From Desulfolutivibrio sulfodismutans DSM 3696 (lineage in GTDB: Bacteria > Desulfobacterota > Desulfovibrionia > Desulfovibrionales > Desulfovibrionaceae): DNA of 64,000 nt. Where the stretch lies: NCBI RefSeq assembly GCF_013376455.1, contig NZ_CP045504.1:1933501-1997500 (forward strand). Reading direction: 5' to 3'. Under the pieces are notes generated by a model that was not told the DNA's origin, searched no databases, and saw only the letters and a list, made by a program, of their open reading frames with translations. Below, piece after piece: positions 26,628 through 35,082 of the stretch (position 1 is the first letter of the stretch; each line of letters begins with the position of its first letter). A program made the position numbers and the translations under genes.

Positions 26628-27635
26628 ATGGAAATCGACTTCCACCACCACGCAACCTACCTGATCGCCGTCCTGGCCGGGATTGCGCCGCACGAGGCAG
26701 CCGTTTTGGCCCACGCCTGCCAGCTCACGGACGACAACACCCGGACATGCCGCATCGACCACGGGCTTGCCTCCACCTTCGTCACGACCATCTCCCAGGC
26801 TGCCGACCCCTTGCGATGTCCGGGCGTTTCCCAGCGCATCTTCTGCCTGTTCCATTTTCCGCCTGGAAATCCCGAGGCGGCCCGGAACCTGCGCCGGGAC
26901 GGGCAGACCCACCCCCTGGTCTGCACCCCGGGGGGCGAGGCCGCAGACCGGCTCCTGGACACGGCCCTGGCCTCCGGCGACCTCTACCGCCTGGGCCTTG
27001 CCTGCCACACCTTCGCCGACGCCTTCGCACACCAGAACTTCGTGGGCGGCACGACCGCCTTCAACGGCCTGCGGCCCGGCCCGCATGGCCCCATCCCCCG
27101 CCTGGGACACGAGGATGCCGGAGCCGCCCCCGACGATCCCCTGGCCTGCTGGACCGATCCGCGGCTTCGGGAACCGGTAGTGCGGTGCGCCGGGCGTTTC
27201 CTGGACGCGGCCCGGGGGCTGTATCGCCGTCTGTCCCGCCATTCCCTCCTGTCCCCGGCACGCCAGGAAGAAACCCCCGAGGCCTGCCTGGCCAGGGACT
27301 TGACGCGCGCCCTGGGCCTTGAGGATCCGGGCCGCCCCGATATGGCCGAGCGCATGCGCCGCCTGGAGGCCCTGGCCCTAACGCCACGCTACGGGTGGCA
27401 CCCCATGCCCGACTATTCCCCCACGGCCTGGTTCGACGCGGCCGTCGCCGTGACCGGGCCATACTCCCCGGCCGACGGCATTTCCGCTCCCTTCTGGAAC
27501 TGCCGCTGGAGATCCCCCGAAACCCGCACCGAAAGCCACTGGTATCGTTTCCAGAAAGCCGTTTCGGGCCATGCCGTCGACATGCTGGCCCATCTCGGCC
27601 CCCGGCTGGCCGGGGTGTCGCTCCCCGACTGGTAA
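26628..27635 (+). CDS. DUF6765-like protein
   Basis: 335 residues starting MEIDFHHHATYLIAVLAG, with further His/Asp-rich motifs HACQLTDDNTR, FHFPPGNPEA and CHTFADAFAHQNFVG. The spaced His and Asp residues suggest a metal-dependent, HD-like or phospholipase-C-like helical enzyme. It resembles proteins annotated DUF6765; function unknown. No signal peptide or membrane helix. It starts 30 bases after the hydrolase gene, so it may be co-transcribed with it. Confidence 0.72.
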   Translation: MEIDFHHHATYLIAVLAGIAPHEAAVLAHACQLTDDNTRTCRIDHGLASTFVTTISQAADPLRCPGVSQRIFCLFHFPPGNPEAARNLRRDGQTHPLVCTPGGEAADRLLDTALASGDLYRLGLACHTFADAFAHQNFVGGTTAFNGLRPGPHGPIPRLGHEDAGAAPDDPLACWTDPRLREPVVRCAGRFLDAARGLYRRLSRHSLLSPARQEETPEACLARDLTRALGLEDPGRPDMAERMRRLEALALTPRYGWHPMPDYSPTAWFDAAVAVTGPYSPADGISAPFWNCRWRSPETRTESHWYRFQKAVSGHAVDMLAHLGPRLAGVSLPDW

Positions 27636-27756
27636 AGGCCTGCGTCGGGGGACGCCCGGCCGGAGCCGGACACGCCCCGGGTGGCGCACGTCCGGCGGAC
27701 ATGGCGTCATGGGGTTACCCCGCTTGGGGGACAATCCCAGCCTGGAGGTCCGCACC

Positions 27757-28332
27757 ATGGCCACCGTACCCCTGACGCCCGCCCTGGCCGCCGAATACGC
27801 CAGCCTGTTTGACGCCTGCACCGTCCAACCCCGCCACGCCGCACAGGTGACGGCCGCCGTCCGCGGCCTTCTCCAACACCGCGACCGCTATGCCGCCCTG
27901 GGGAGCGACCTGGGCATCCCCTGGCATTTCCCCGCCATCCTCCACACCATGGAATGCTCCGGCCGCTTCGACCGCCATCTGCATAACGGCGACCCGCTCA
28001 CGGCCCGCACCAGCCGCGTCCCATCCGGACGCCCGGGGCAGGGACAGCCGCCCTTTACCTGGGAGCAAAGCGCCGCCGACGCCCTGGCCATGAAAAAACT
28101 GGGGCCGGGCACGGACTGGTCCCTGCCCGGCACGCTTTACCAGTTCGAGCGCTACAACGGCTTCGGCTACCGCCTGCAGCACGGCATCCACTCCCCCTAC
28201 CTGTGGAGCTTCTCCAACCACTACACGGGCGGGAAATATGTGGCCGACGGCACATGGTCAGCCACGGCCGTGTCCAAACAATGCGGCGCGGCGGTTCTGC
28301 TCAAGGAACTGATGGCGAGGGGAGAGGCATAA
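27757..28332 (+). CDS. lysozyme-like domain protein
   Basis: 191 residues. The central part, PWHFPAILHTMECSGRFDRHLHNGDPLTART then FERYNGFGYR and SPYLWSFSNHYTGGKYV, matches a domain found in phage and bacterial proteins with a lysozyme/chitosanase-like fold, often attached to peptidoglycan-binding modules. The Glu in HTMECSG would be the catalytic acid. No signal peptide is visible, which is odd for a wall hydrolase and may suggest phage ancestry. ATG 27757 has GGAGG upstream. Confidence 0.68.
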   Translation: MATVPLTPALAAEYASLFDACTVQPRHAAQVTAAVRGLLQHRDRYAALGSDLGIPWHFPAILHTMECSGRFDRHLHNGDPLTARTSRVPSGRPGQGQPPFTWEQSAADALAMKKLGPGTDWSLPGTLYQFERYNGFGYRLQHGIHSPYLWSFSNHYTGGKYVADGTWSATAVSKQCGAAVLLKELMARGEA

Positions 28333-28339
28333 AAGAGCC

Positions 28340-28371
28340 GGGGGGAAACCTTTTAAAAAAGGTTTCCCCCC
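28340..28371. terminator. bidirectional hairpin terminator
   Basis: Perfect 15-bp inverted repeat (GGGGGGAAACCTTTT, AA loop, complement) directly after the lysozyme-like gene. The arm sequence is related to the hairpin at 29693-29728. Confidence 0.7.
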
Positions 28372-28447
28372 GAGCCCCCCTTCGAAAATTTTGGCGCGCT
28401 TCGCGTCCGCGTGCGGGAGAGAGCATTGTCTCCGAACAACCTGAATT

Positions 28448-28492
28448 TTCGGGCGTTTTGCCCGACGCTTCGCGCCGGGCAAAACGCCCGAA
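28448..28492. terminator. long perfect hairpin, possible terminator
   Basis: 17-bp perfect arms (TTCGGGCGTTTTGCCCG and complement) around an 11-nt loop, between the lysozyme-like gene and the end of ahbD. Convergent genes on both sides fit a transcription barrier; no clear T-run follows. Confidence 0.55.
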
Positions 28493-28496
28493 ATCA

Positions 28497-28551
28497 GGGG
28501 GTCCGGGGGAAATGATTTCCCCCAGGCGGGGTTCGGGGCGGCAGCCCCGAC
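28497..28551. repeat. dispersed palindromic repeat, copy next to ahbD
   Basis: GGGGTCC, then GGGGG-AAATGATTT-CCCCC (28505-28523), then GGCGGGGTTCGGGGCGGCAG and CCCCG. The same string, in the same orientation, recurs at 31612-31665 on the other side of the heme genes, and an inverted copy is at 6582-6646. Confidence 0.7.
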
Positions 28552-28555
28552 GCCT

Positions 28556-29677
28556 TTATCCCCGCGAGGGCTCGTAGCTGCACAGGGGTTCGGGGGCCAT
28601 GTAGTTGCCGGACATGGTGTAGGCCCGGGCCCGGCAGCCGCCGCAGACCCGATGGTATTCGCAGACGCCGCATTTGCCTTCGTAGGCCGACTTGTCGCGA
28701 AACTGCAGAAACGGCTTGGAGGTGCGCCAGATCTCGGGAAACGGCGTGGTTTTCACGTTGCCGCAGTCCAGCTCCAGGTAGCCGCAGGGCTGCACCTGGC
28801 CCACGGCGGAGATGAAGCAGAACCCCGTGCCGCCAAGGCAACCCCGGGTCATGGCGTCCATGCCGAAGGTGTCCGGGGTCACGGCCACGCCCTCGGCCTT
28901 GGCCCGCTGGCGCATGATCCGGTAATAGTGCGGCGCGCAGGTGGCTTTGAGATGCATGCTGGTGGTCTTGCGGAAGTCGTAGAACCAGTTGAGCACCTCT
29001 TCGTATTCCTCGGCGGAGATCACCTGGGTTCCGAGCTGCGCCGCCCGGCCCGTGGGCACCAGGAGGAAGATGTGCCAGGCCGCCGCGCCAAGGCCTTCGG
29101 CCAGCTTGAAGATGTCCTTGAACCGGTCCAGGTTGTTTCTGGTCACGGTGGTGTTGATCTGAAACTCCACCCCGGCGTCCTTGAGGTAGCCGATGCCGCG
29201 CATGGCCTTGTCGAAGGCCCCGGGCACGCCGCGAAAGGCGTCATGGGCGGCGGCCTCCGGGGCGTCGATGGAGATGCTGCACCGCTGGATGCCCGAATCC
29301 TTCATCTCGCGGGCGTTTTCCGGGGTGATCATGGTCCCGTTGGGGGCCATGACGCAACGCAGGCCCCTGGAGTCGGCATGGCGCACCAGTTCGAACACGT
29401 CGGCCCGCATCAGCGGTTCGCCGCCGGTAAAAATGATGATCGGCGAGCCGGTCTCGGGAAAGGTGTCGATTAAGGCCTTGGCCTCGGCCGTGGACAGCTC
29501 CCCGGGCCAGGGCTCGGGCATGGCCTCGGCTCGACAGTGCTTGCAGGCCAGATTGCAGGCCCGGGTCACCTCCCAGGCGATCAGCCGCAAGGGCGGCGCG
29601 CCCGTGGGGGAGGGGGAAGAAGCGTGAGGGGAGGAAGAATAGGGAGAAGATGCGTGGGGATGCTGAGAGGGATGCAT
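28556..29677 (-). CDS. ahbD: AhbD, heme synthase of the alternative (siroheme) pathway
   Basis: Radical SAM enzyme converting iron-coproporphyrin III to heme b by oxidative decarboxylation of two propionates. The 373 residues have EVTRACNLACKHCRAEA (CxxxCxxC cluster), IIIFTGGEPLMRAD, SISIDAPEAAAHD and a C-terminal SPASM region rich in Cys (GCLGGTGFCFISAVGQVQPC, KCGVCEYHRVCGGCRARAY). Order ahbC-hemB-ahbD matches other Desulfovibrio. The N-terminus carries an unusual Ser/Pro/His-rich stretch of about 25 residues before the domain; ATG 29677 is supported by GGAGG. Confidence 0.88.
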   Translation of the reverse strand: MHPSQHPHASSPYSSSPHASSPSPTGAPPLRLIAWEVTRACNLACKHCRAEAMPEPWPGELSTAEAKALIDTFPETGSPIIIFTGGEPLMRADVFELVRHADSRGLRCVMAPNGTMITPENAREMKDSGIQRCSISIDAPEAAAHDAFRGVPGAFDKAMRGIGYLKDAGVEFQINTTVTRNNLDRFKDIFKLAEGLGAAAWHIFLLVPTGRAAQLGTQVISAEEYEEVLNWFYDFRKTTSMHLKATCAPHYYRIMRQRAKAEGVAVTPDTFGMDAMTRGCLGGTGFCFISAVGQVQPCGYLELDCGNVKTTPFPEIWRTSKPFLQFRDKSAYEGKCGVCEYHRVCGGCRARAYTMSGNYMAPEPLCSYEPSRG

Positions 29678-29692
29678 GGGAGCCTCCGGCGG

Positions 29693-29728
29693 CCAGGGAG
29701 GAAACTTTTGAAAAAGTTTCCTCCCTGG
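29693..29728. terminator. 17-bp hairpin between hemB and ahbD
   Basis: Perfect inverted repeat: arms 29693-29709 (CCAGGGAGGAAACTTTT) and 29712-29728, 2-nt loop. It sits between the hemB stop and the ahbD ribosome site on the coding strand, so it could terminate or attenuate read-through into ahbD. Confidence 0.65.
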
Positions 29729-29761
29729 ACCCTCCTTCAAAACTATTAACGGGGGACGCGG

Positions 29762-30754
29762 TTATTCGCGGATGTAGTCCAGGATGTCCTCGGCAAAGTA
29801 GGTGATGATGAGATCGGCCCCGGCCCGCTTGATGGCCGTCACCGACTCCATGACCGTGCGCTTTTCGTCGATCCAGCCGTTTTGCGCCGCCGCCTTGAGC
29901 ATGCTGTATTCGCCGCTGACGTGATAGGCCGCCAGCGGAACGTCGCAGGACTGGCGAAGCGCGTGGAGAATGTCCAGATAGGGAAGCGCCGGTTTGACCA
30001 TGAGCATGTCCGCGCCCTCGGCCAGATCGGCGGCCGCCTCGCGCATGGCCTCCCGGGCGTTGGCCGGGTCCATCTGATAGGACTTGCGGTCCCCGAAGGC
30101 CGGGGCCGACTCCGCCGCCTCGCGGAAGGGGCCGTAGAAGCTGGAGGCGTATTTGACCGCATAGGACATGACCGGGATGTGCGAAAAACCGTTCTCGTCC
30201 AGGGTGATGCGGATGGCCCCCACCCGGCCGTCCATCATGTCCGAGGGGGCCACGATGTCCGCCCCGGCCTTGGCATGGGACAGGGCCGTGGCGGCCAGAA
30301 GGTCCAGGGTCGGGTCGTTTTGCACCTCGCCCGCGGCGGAAAGCATGCCGCAATGGCCGTGCGAGGTGTATTCGCACAGGCACACGTCCGTCACCACGCA
30401 CAGATCGGGATAGTCGGCCTTGAGGCGGGACACGGCCTGCTGCACGATGCCGTTTGCCGCGTAGGCCCCGGAGGCGCGTTCGTCTTTTTTGGCCGGAAGC
30501 CCGAACAAGAGCGCCGCCTGAAGCCCCTTGGCCACGGCCCGCCCCACCCGGGCGGACAAGGCCCCAAGCCCCAGTTGGAACTGCCCGGGCATGGCCCCGA
30601 TGGGTTTTTCAAAGGATTCGTCGGCGGTCTCCACCACAAAATAGGGCATGATGAGATCGTGCCGGGTGATTATGGTTTCACGAACCAGATCACGAATGAC
30701 GGCGGTACGACGCAGACGCCTGCCCCGGTGAAAATCAAACGTATGCACGGGCAT
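29762..30754 (-). CDS. hemB: delta-aminolevulinic acid dehydratase (porphobilinogen synthase)
   Basis: Condenses two ALA to porphobilinogen, feeding siroheme (needed by DsrAB), heme and cobamides. 330 residues. A zinc-type metal site is visible in DVCLCEYTSHGHCG (three Cys). The lysines of the active site are in MLMVKPALPYLD and the region after FYGPFREAAESAP; APSDMMDGRVGAIR is also conserved. ATG 30754 follows AAAGGAT. Lies between ahbC and ahbD as in other Desulfovibrio. Confidence 0.94.
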   Translation of the reverse strand: MPVHTFDFHRGRRLRRTAVIRDLVRETIITRHDLIMPYFVVETADESFEKPIGAMPGQFQLGLGALSARVGRAVAKGLQAALLFGLPAKKDERASGAYAANGIVQQAVSRLKADYPDLCVVTDVCLCEYTSHGHCGMLSAAGEVQNDPTLDLLAATALSHAKAGADIVAPSDMMDGRVGAIRITLDENGFSHIPVMSYAVKYASSFYGPFREAAESAPAFGDRKSYQMDPANAREAMREAAADLAEGADMLMVKPALPYLDILHALRQSCDVPLAAYHVSGEYSMLKAAAQNGWIDEKRTVMESVTAIKRAGADLIITYFAEDILDYIRE

Positions 30755-30881
30755 ATCCTTTCTTTCGGCGCGATGCCCCCGGAAAAATCCGGGGTCGGCC
30801 GGTTTTCCCCCTTTGCCAAGGCGGCAACGAGGGATTATGAGTTTCGCGCGGGACACATCGCCCGTACGAAAGGAGCCGGTC

Positions 30882-31076
30882 ATGGACGATCACATATCCG
30901 AGGACGAAGACGCGGAATTGCGGGCCCGGCTGGCCATTGCCGTGGAGGCGCTGACGGACATCGCCGGGGAAAGCGACCTGACCTGCATGGGGGCGCTTTT
31001 CCGTATGCGGCGGCGGGCCGAAGAGGCGCTGATGCGTATTCAGGGCATTCGCCACGACCAGCATTCCCTGTTCTGA
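30882..31076 (+). CDS. small acidic protein of unknown function
   Basis: 64 residues, MDDHISEDEDAELRARLA onward, acidic at the start and helical after, ending HDQHSLF. No known domain. ATG 30882 follows AAAGGAG at 6 bases, a strong ribosome site. Runs opposite to hemB and ahbC, from a divergent position 127 bases from hemB. Directly followed by the tandem repeat zone. Confidence 0.6.
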   Translation: MDDHISEDEDAELRARLAIAVEALTDIAGESDLTCMGALFRMRRRAEEALMRIQGIRHDQHSLF

Positions 31077-31110
31077 TTCCCTCACTTCCTGATAGTCTAT
31101 TCTTTGATCG

Positions 31111-31190
31111 CCGGGCTCGGCCGGGCTCGGCCGGGCGTTGCCGGGCTCGGCCGGGCGTTGCCGGGCTCGGCCGGGCGTTGCCGGGCTCGG
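31111..31190. repeat. 20-bp GC tandem repeat
   Basis: CCGGGCTCGGCCGGGCGTTG is repeated three times exactly (31121-31140, 31141-31160, 31161-31180), with half copies at both ends. Intergenic. Confidence 0.9.
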
Positions 31191-31250
31191 GGTTTCCGAC
31201 AAGGCGCGGCGCCAGCAACGCTCGGCGACCTCGCGCAGCCGCCTTGCCTT

Positions 31251-31530
31251 GCGTAAACCCGTCGCCCGGCCTGGGCACCCCGTTCACGCTCAAAAGCTGC
31301 AAAAACCAAAGAACAGGATGAGGTTGTAAAATACATTCCATGTATTTTTCGGGCGTGCGTACACCCGTCGCCCGGCCTGGACACCCCGCCCAAGCTCACA
31401 CACTGCAAAAATCAAAGAACAAGATGGGGTTGTAAAATACATTCCATGTATTTTTCGGGCATGCGTACACCCGTCGCCCGACCTGGGCACCCCGTTCACG
31501 CTCAAAAGCTGCAAAAACCAAAGAACAGGA
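31251..31530. repeat. 106/107-bp tandem repeat, about 2.6 copies, with internal palindrome
   Basis: Units start near 31254, 31361 and 31467. Each has GTCGCCCG-CCTGG, then GCTGCAAAAACCAAAGAACA. The first two complete units end with the A/T-rich palindrome AAAATACAT-TCC-ATGTATTTT (around 31328-31348 and 31435-31455). The units differ by a few bases. The palindrome is far more A/T-rich than its surroundings. No protein-coding signal; small open frames here only repeat the unit. Confidence 0.85.
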
Positions 31531-31611
31531 CGCCATTTTGGGGGACGCCCTTCCCTTTTCCTTGCACCACGGTCGCCCCGCCACTTCCCCCTTTTCCCGA
31601 GACCCCGTCCG

Positions 31612-31665
31612 GGGGGTCCGGGGGGAATGATTCCCCCCGGGCGGGGTTCGGGGCGGCAGCCCCGG
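31612..31665. repeat. dispersed palindromic repeat, copy next to ahbC
   Basis: GGGGGTCCG, then GGGGGGAAT-G-ATTCCCCCC (31620-31638), then GGGCGGGGTTCGGGGCGGCA and GCCCC. Nearly identical in sequence and orientation to 28497-28551. A GCGGGGGCGAAGCCCC-type hairpin follows before ahbC ends. Confidence 0.7.
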
Positions 31666-31725
31666 TGCAGTGCGGGGGCGAAGCCCCCTCCCCGACTCTC
31701 CGCTCCTCCCCTGCTCTTCCCTGCC

Positions 31726-32907
31726 CTAGGGGCGAATCTCGTCGTCAGTCAGGTAGCAGGCGGGGTCTTCGGCCCAGATATCGTCGTAGTAGGCCTCGGC
31801 CCGGGCGCGGAAGTTACCGCCGCAGATATCGAGGTATTTACAGGTGGCGCAGCGGCCGCCCACGTATTTTTTCTTGTCTTTGAGTTTGGCCAGCAGTTCG
31901 ATGTCCGGGTCGTCCCATATCTGGGAGAAGGGGCGCTGAAGGACGTTGCCGAAGGTGTGGTTGCGCCAGAACTGGTCGGCGTGCACCGCACCGTCCCAGG
32001 AGATGCAGCCGATGCCGCGTCCGGAGTTGTTGCCTTCGTTGAAGGAGAGCAGGGTTTTGACTTCTTCGGCCCGGGCCGGGTCTTCGCGCAGCAGGCGTTG
32101 CAGGACGTAGGGGCCGTCGGCGTGGTTGTCCACGGTAAGGACTTCCTTGGGCAGTCCGGCGTCGAAAAGGGCGCGGGTGCGGTCCATGATGAGGTCCACG
32201 GCGGCGCGAGTTTCGGCGTGGTCCAGATCTTCCTTGATGAGTTCCGAACCGCGCCCGGAGTAGACCAGGTGGTAAAAACAGATGCGCGGCACGTTGAGGT
32301 CGCGCACGAGGTCGAACAGGACGGGAATTTCGACGGCGTTGCGCTTGTTGATGGTGAAGCGCAGGCCGACCTTGAGGCCCTCGTTCTGACAGTTTTCGAT
32401 GCCGCGCAGGGCCTTTTTGAAGGCCCCGGACACGCCCCGGAAGCGGTCGTGGATCTCTTCGCCGCCGTCAAGCGAGATGCCCACGTAGGACAGGCCGACG
32501 CTTTTGAGCTCCTTGGCCTTTTCGGGGGTGATGAGGGTGCCGTTGGTGGAGATGACGGCGCGCATGCCTTTGGAGACGGCGTGGTGGGCCAATTCCACCA
32601 AGTCCTTGCGCACCAGCGGTTCGCCGCCGGAAAAGAGCATGACCGGCGCGCCGTAGGCGGCCAGGTCGTCGATGATGGCCTTGCCCTGTTCGGTGTTGAT
32701 CTCGTCTTTTCCGTGTTCGTCCAGGGCCTTGGCGTAGCAGTGAACGCATTTGAGGTTGCACCGGCGGGTCATGTTCCAGACCACGACGGGTTTTTTATCC
32801 TTGGAAAATTGGAGCAGATGGGAGGGAAGCTTTCCCGAATGGCGTCCGTAACGCAGGGCGTCCGAGGCCTCGACCCCGCCGCAGTAGAGTTTGGAGATTC
32901 CGATCAT
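31726..32907 (-). CDS. ahbC: AhbC, 12,18-didecarboxysiroheme deacetylase
   Basis: Radical SAM enzyme that removes two acetate side chains from didecarboxysiroheme, giving iron-coproporphyrin III for AhbD. 393 residues: the typical N-terminus MIGISKLYCGGVEASDALRY, the cluster motif NMTRRCNLKCVHCYAKA, LFSGGEPLVRKD, GISLDGGEEIHD, and a C-terminal Cys-rich SPASM region (RCATCKYLDICGGNFRARAE). The N-terminus is diagnostic for AhbC over AhbD. Separated from hemB by about 970 bases holding a small opposite-strand gene and repeats. Confidence 0.9.
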   Translation of the reverse strand: MIGISKLYCGGVEASDALRYGRHSGKLPSHLLQFSKDKKPVVVWNMTRRCNLKCVHCYAKALDEHGKDEINTEQGKAIIDDLAAYGAPVMLFSGGEPLVRKDLVELAHHAVSKGMRAVISTNGTLITPEKAKELKSVGLSYVGISLDGGEEIHDRFRGVSGAFKKALRGIENCQNEGLKVGLRFTINKRNAVEIPVLFDLVRDLNVPRICFYHLVYSGRGSELIKEDLDHAETRAAVDLIMDRTRALFDAGLPKEVLTVDNHADGPYVLQRLLREDPARAEEVKTLLSFNEGNNSGRGIGCISWDGAVHADQFWRNHTFGNVLQRPFSQIWDDPDIELLAKLKDKKKYVGGRCATCKYLDICGGNFRARAEAYYDDIWAEDPACYLTDDEIRP

Positions 32908-32997
32908 GGGGCATCCTTTGCGAGTGATGTGGGAGGCCGTGTTACACCATTTCCCGGCGGCGCGGTAGGGGAAAAGGCAGGGGGAACCCGGCCGGAT

Positions 32998-35082
32998 TCA
33001 GCCCGGGGCGTTGCCCGACTGGCGCAGGAAGGCCTCGAAATCCGGGGCCGGAAGGGGGCGGCTGACAAGATATCCCTGACATTCGTCGCAGCGCAGGCCC
33101 AAAAGAAAATTGAACTGTTCCTGGGTCTCCACGCCCTCGGCCACCACAGCCAGATCAAGCCCCCGGCACATGGAGATGATGGTGGTGGTGATGGCGAGGT
33201 CGCTGGGGTCGCGGGGGATGTCCCGGATGAAGGAGCGGTCGATCTTGATGGCCGCAAGCGGCATCTTTTTCAAATAATACAGCGAGGAATAACCGGTCCC
33301 GAAGTCGTCGATGGAGGCCGAGACCCCCATTTCGGCCAACTGGGCGAGCATGTTCGCGGCCGTGGCGATGTTTTGCATGAGCACGGTTTCCGTGACCTCA
33401 ACCTCCAGGCAGGCGGGGGGAAGGCCAGTCGCCCCGAGGACGCGGTCCACCAGTTCGGGGAGGTTGGTGTCGGAGAACTGCCGAGCCGAGAGATTGACCG
33501 AGACCTTCAGCGAAAGGCCCATGGCGGCATTGATGGCTGCGGTGCGGGCGCAGGCCGTCTCCAGGACGAATTCCCCGAGCGGCACGATAAGGCCCGTCTC
33601 CTCGGCCAGGGGAATGAACTCCATGGGCGGCACCAGCATTCCCGGCTCGCGCCGCCAGCGCACCAGGGCCTCCATGCCCACGGTGCGCATGTTCACGAAG
33701 GACAGCCGGGGCTGGTAGTGCACCAGAAACTCGCCGCGATCCAGGGCCCGGCGCAGCCCGGCCTCCAGGTTAAGGCGGCGGGTGACGGCCTCGTTCATCT
33801 GGGGAGTAAAGAGCTGGTAGGCGTTTTTGCCCTGCGCCTTGGCCCGGTACATGGCCAGGTCGGCGTTTTTGATGAGCGCGTCCTGGGTACGGCCATCCTC
33901 GGGGAAGATGCTGATGCCCACGCTGGCCGTAAGCACCAGTTCGCGCCCGTCCACGGGGAAAGGGCGGCGAAAGCTGTCGAGGATGCGCTCGGCCACGAGC
34001 ACGGCGTCGCGCTCGTCGGCAATCTCACCCAGCATGACCAGGAACTCGTCGCCGCCGGGCCGGGCCACGGTATCCTCGGGCCGCAGCATGCTGCTGATGC
34101 GTACGGCGGCAGCCTTGAGCAGTTCGTCGCCCATGGCGTGGCCCAGGGTGTCGTTGATGTTTTTGAAGTTGTCCAGGTCGAAGCAGATGACCCCGAGCTT
34201 GTGTCCGGCCCGGGTGGCGTGGGAGATGGCTTTTTCCAGAAGATCGGACAAAAGGAGCCGGTTGGGAAGGTTGGTCAGGGCGTCATGGGAGGCCTGATGG
34301 AGGATCTTGTCCTCCTTGCGTTTCATCTCGCTGATGTCGTGGAACACGGCCACATAATGGGTGGTACGGCCGCGATCCTTGATGGCGCTGATGGACAGCC
34401 ATTCGGGATAGGCCTCGCCGCTTTTGCGGCGGTTCCATATCTCGCCGGACCATTGGCCTTTCTTGATGATCTCGGCCCACATGGCCTTGTAGAACCCGGA
34501 GGGATGGCGGTCGGACTTGAGAATGCGGGGATTTTGGCCCAGGGCCTCGGCGGCCGTGTAGCCGGTGACGAGCGTGAACGCCGGGTTTACTGAGACGATG
34601 TCCCCGCGATGGTCGGTGACGGTGATGCCCTCCAGGGCGTTGTCGAAGACCTTTTCGAAGAGTTTGAGGCGCTGCTCGGCCAGCCTGCGGTCGGTCACGT
34701 CCCGGGCGAAGGCGGCCACGAACTCCTCGCCCCCCACATTCTGGAAGTTGGCCGAGACCTCCACCGGAAACGTGCGTCCGTCCCGGGCGACGTGGACGAC
34801 ATCGTAAAGGGCGCTTTTCTCGACCTGCAACTGTTCCCAGCGCGCCTCCCACAGGGCCGGGGTGAGCAGCCGGTCCACCTGGAAGACGGTCATCAGCAAC
34901 AGTTCGGCCCGTGACCATCCCAGCATCCGGCAGGCGGTGGCGTTGACGTAGGCGAAACAGCCCCGCTTATCGATCCAGTAGACGGGCTCGGCGGCCTGAT
35001 CCACGGAAAAGTGCAGAAAGCGGGTGAACTGCTCGTCCGTAAGCCGCAAGACGCAATCGTGGCTTTGCCTCTCGTCGTCCAT
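32998..35082 (-). CDS. PAS-PAS-GGDEF-EAL c-di-GMP protein
   Basis: 694 residues, apparently cytoplasmic (no membrane segment). Two PAS domains (about 15-130 and 140-255), a GGDEF domain with intact RPGGDEFLVML, and an EAL domain with intact GMEALVRWR, EVTETVLM and DDFGTGYSSLYYLKKMP. Both halves keep their catalytic signatures, so either synthesis or breakdown of c-di-GMP is possible; the PAS domains probably choose between them. Flagellar genes lie a few kb upstream. ATG 35082 chosen at the start of homology. Confidence 0.9.
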   Translation of the reverse strand: MDDERQSHDCVLRLTDEQFTRFLHFSVDQAAEPVYWIDKRGCFAYVNATACRMLGWSRAELLLMTVFQVDRLLTPALWEARWEQLQVEKSALYDVVHVARDGRTFPVEVSANFQNVGGEEFVAAFARDVTDRRLAEQRLKLFEKVFDNALEGITVTDHRGDIVSVNPAFTLVTGYTAAEALGQNPRILKSDRHPSGFYKAMWAEIIKKGQWSGEIWNRRKSGEAYPEWLSISAIKDRGRTTHYVAVFHDISEMKRKEDKILHQASHDALTNLPNRLLLSDLLEKAISHATRAGHKLGVICFDLDNFKNINDTLGHAMGDELLKAAAVRISSMLRPEDTVARPGGDEFLVMLGEIADERDAVLVAERILDSFRRPFPVDGRELVLTASVGISIFPEDGRTQDALIKNADLAMYRAKAQGKNAYQLFTPQMNEAVTRRLNLEAGLRRALDRGEFLVHYQPRLSFVNMRTVGMEALVRWRREPGMLVPPMEFIPLAEETGLIVPLGEFVLETACARTAAINAAMGLSLKVSVNLSARQFSDTNLPELVDRVLGATGLPPACLEVEVTETVLMQNIATAANMLAQLAEMGVSASIDDFGTGYSSLYYLKKMPLAAIKIDRSFIRDIPRDPSDLAITTTIISMCRGLDLAVVAEGVETQEQFNFLLGLRCDECQGYLVSRPLPAPDFEAFLRQSGNAPG

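Noticed and set aside
31251..31530. CRISPR array
   Set aside because: Only about 2.6 units of 106 bp, no short repeat with variable spacers, and no cas genes.
31627..34593. Long plus-strand open frame opposite ahbC and the GGDEF-EAL gene
   Set aside because: Antisense to two firmly identified genes; low-complexity product.
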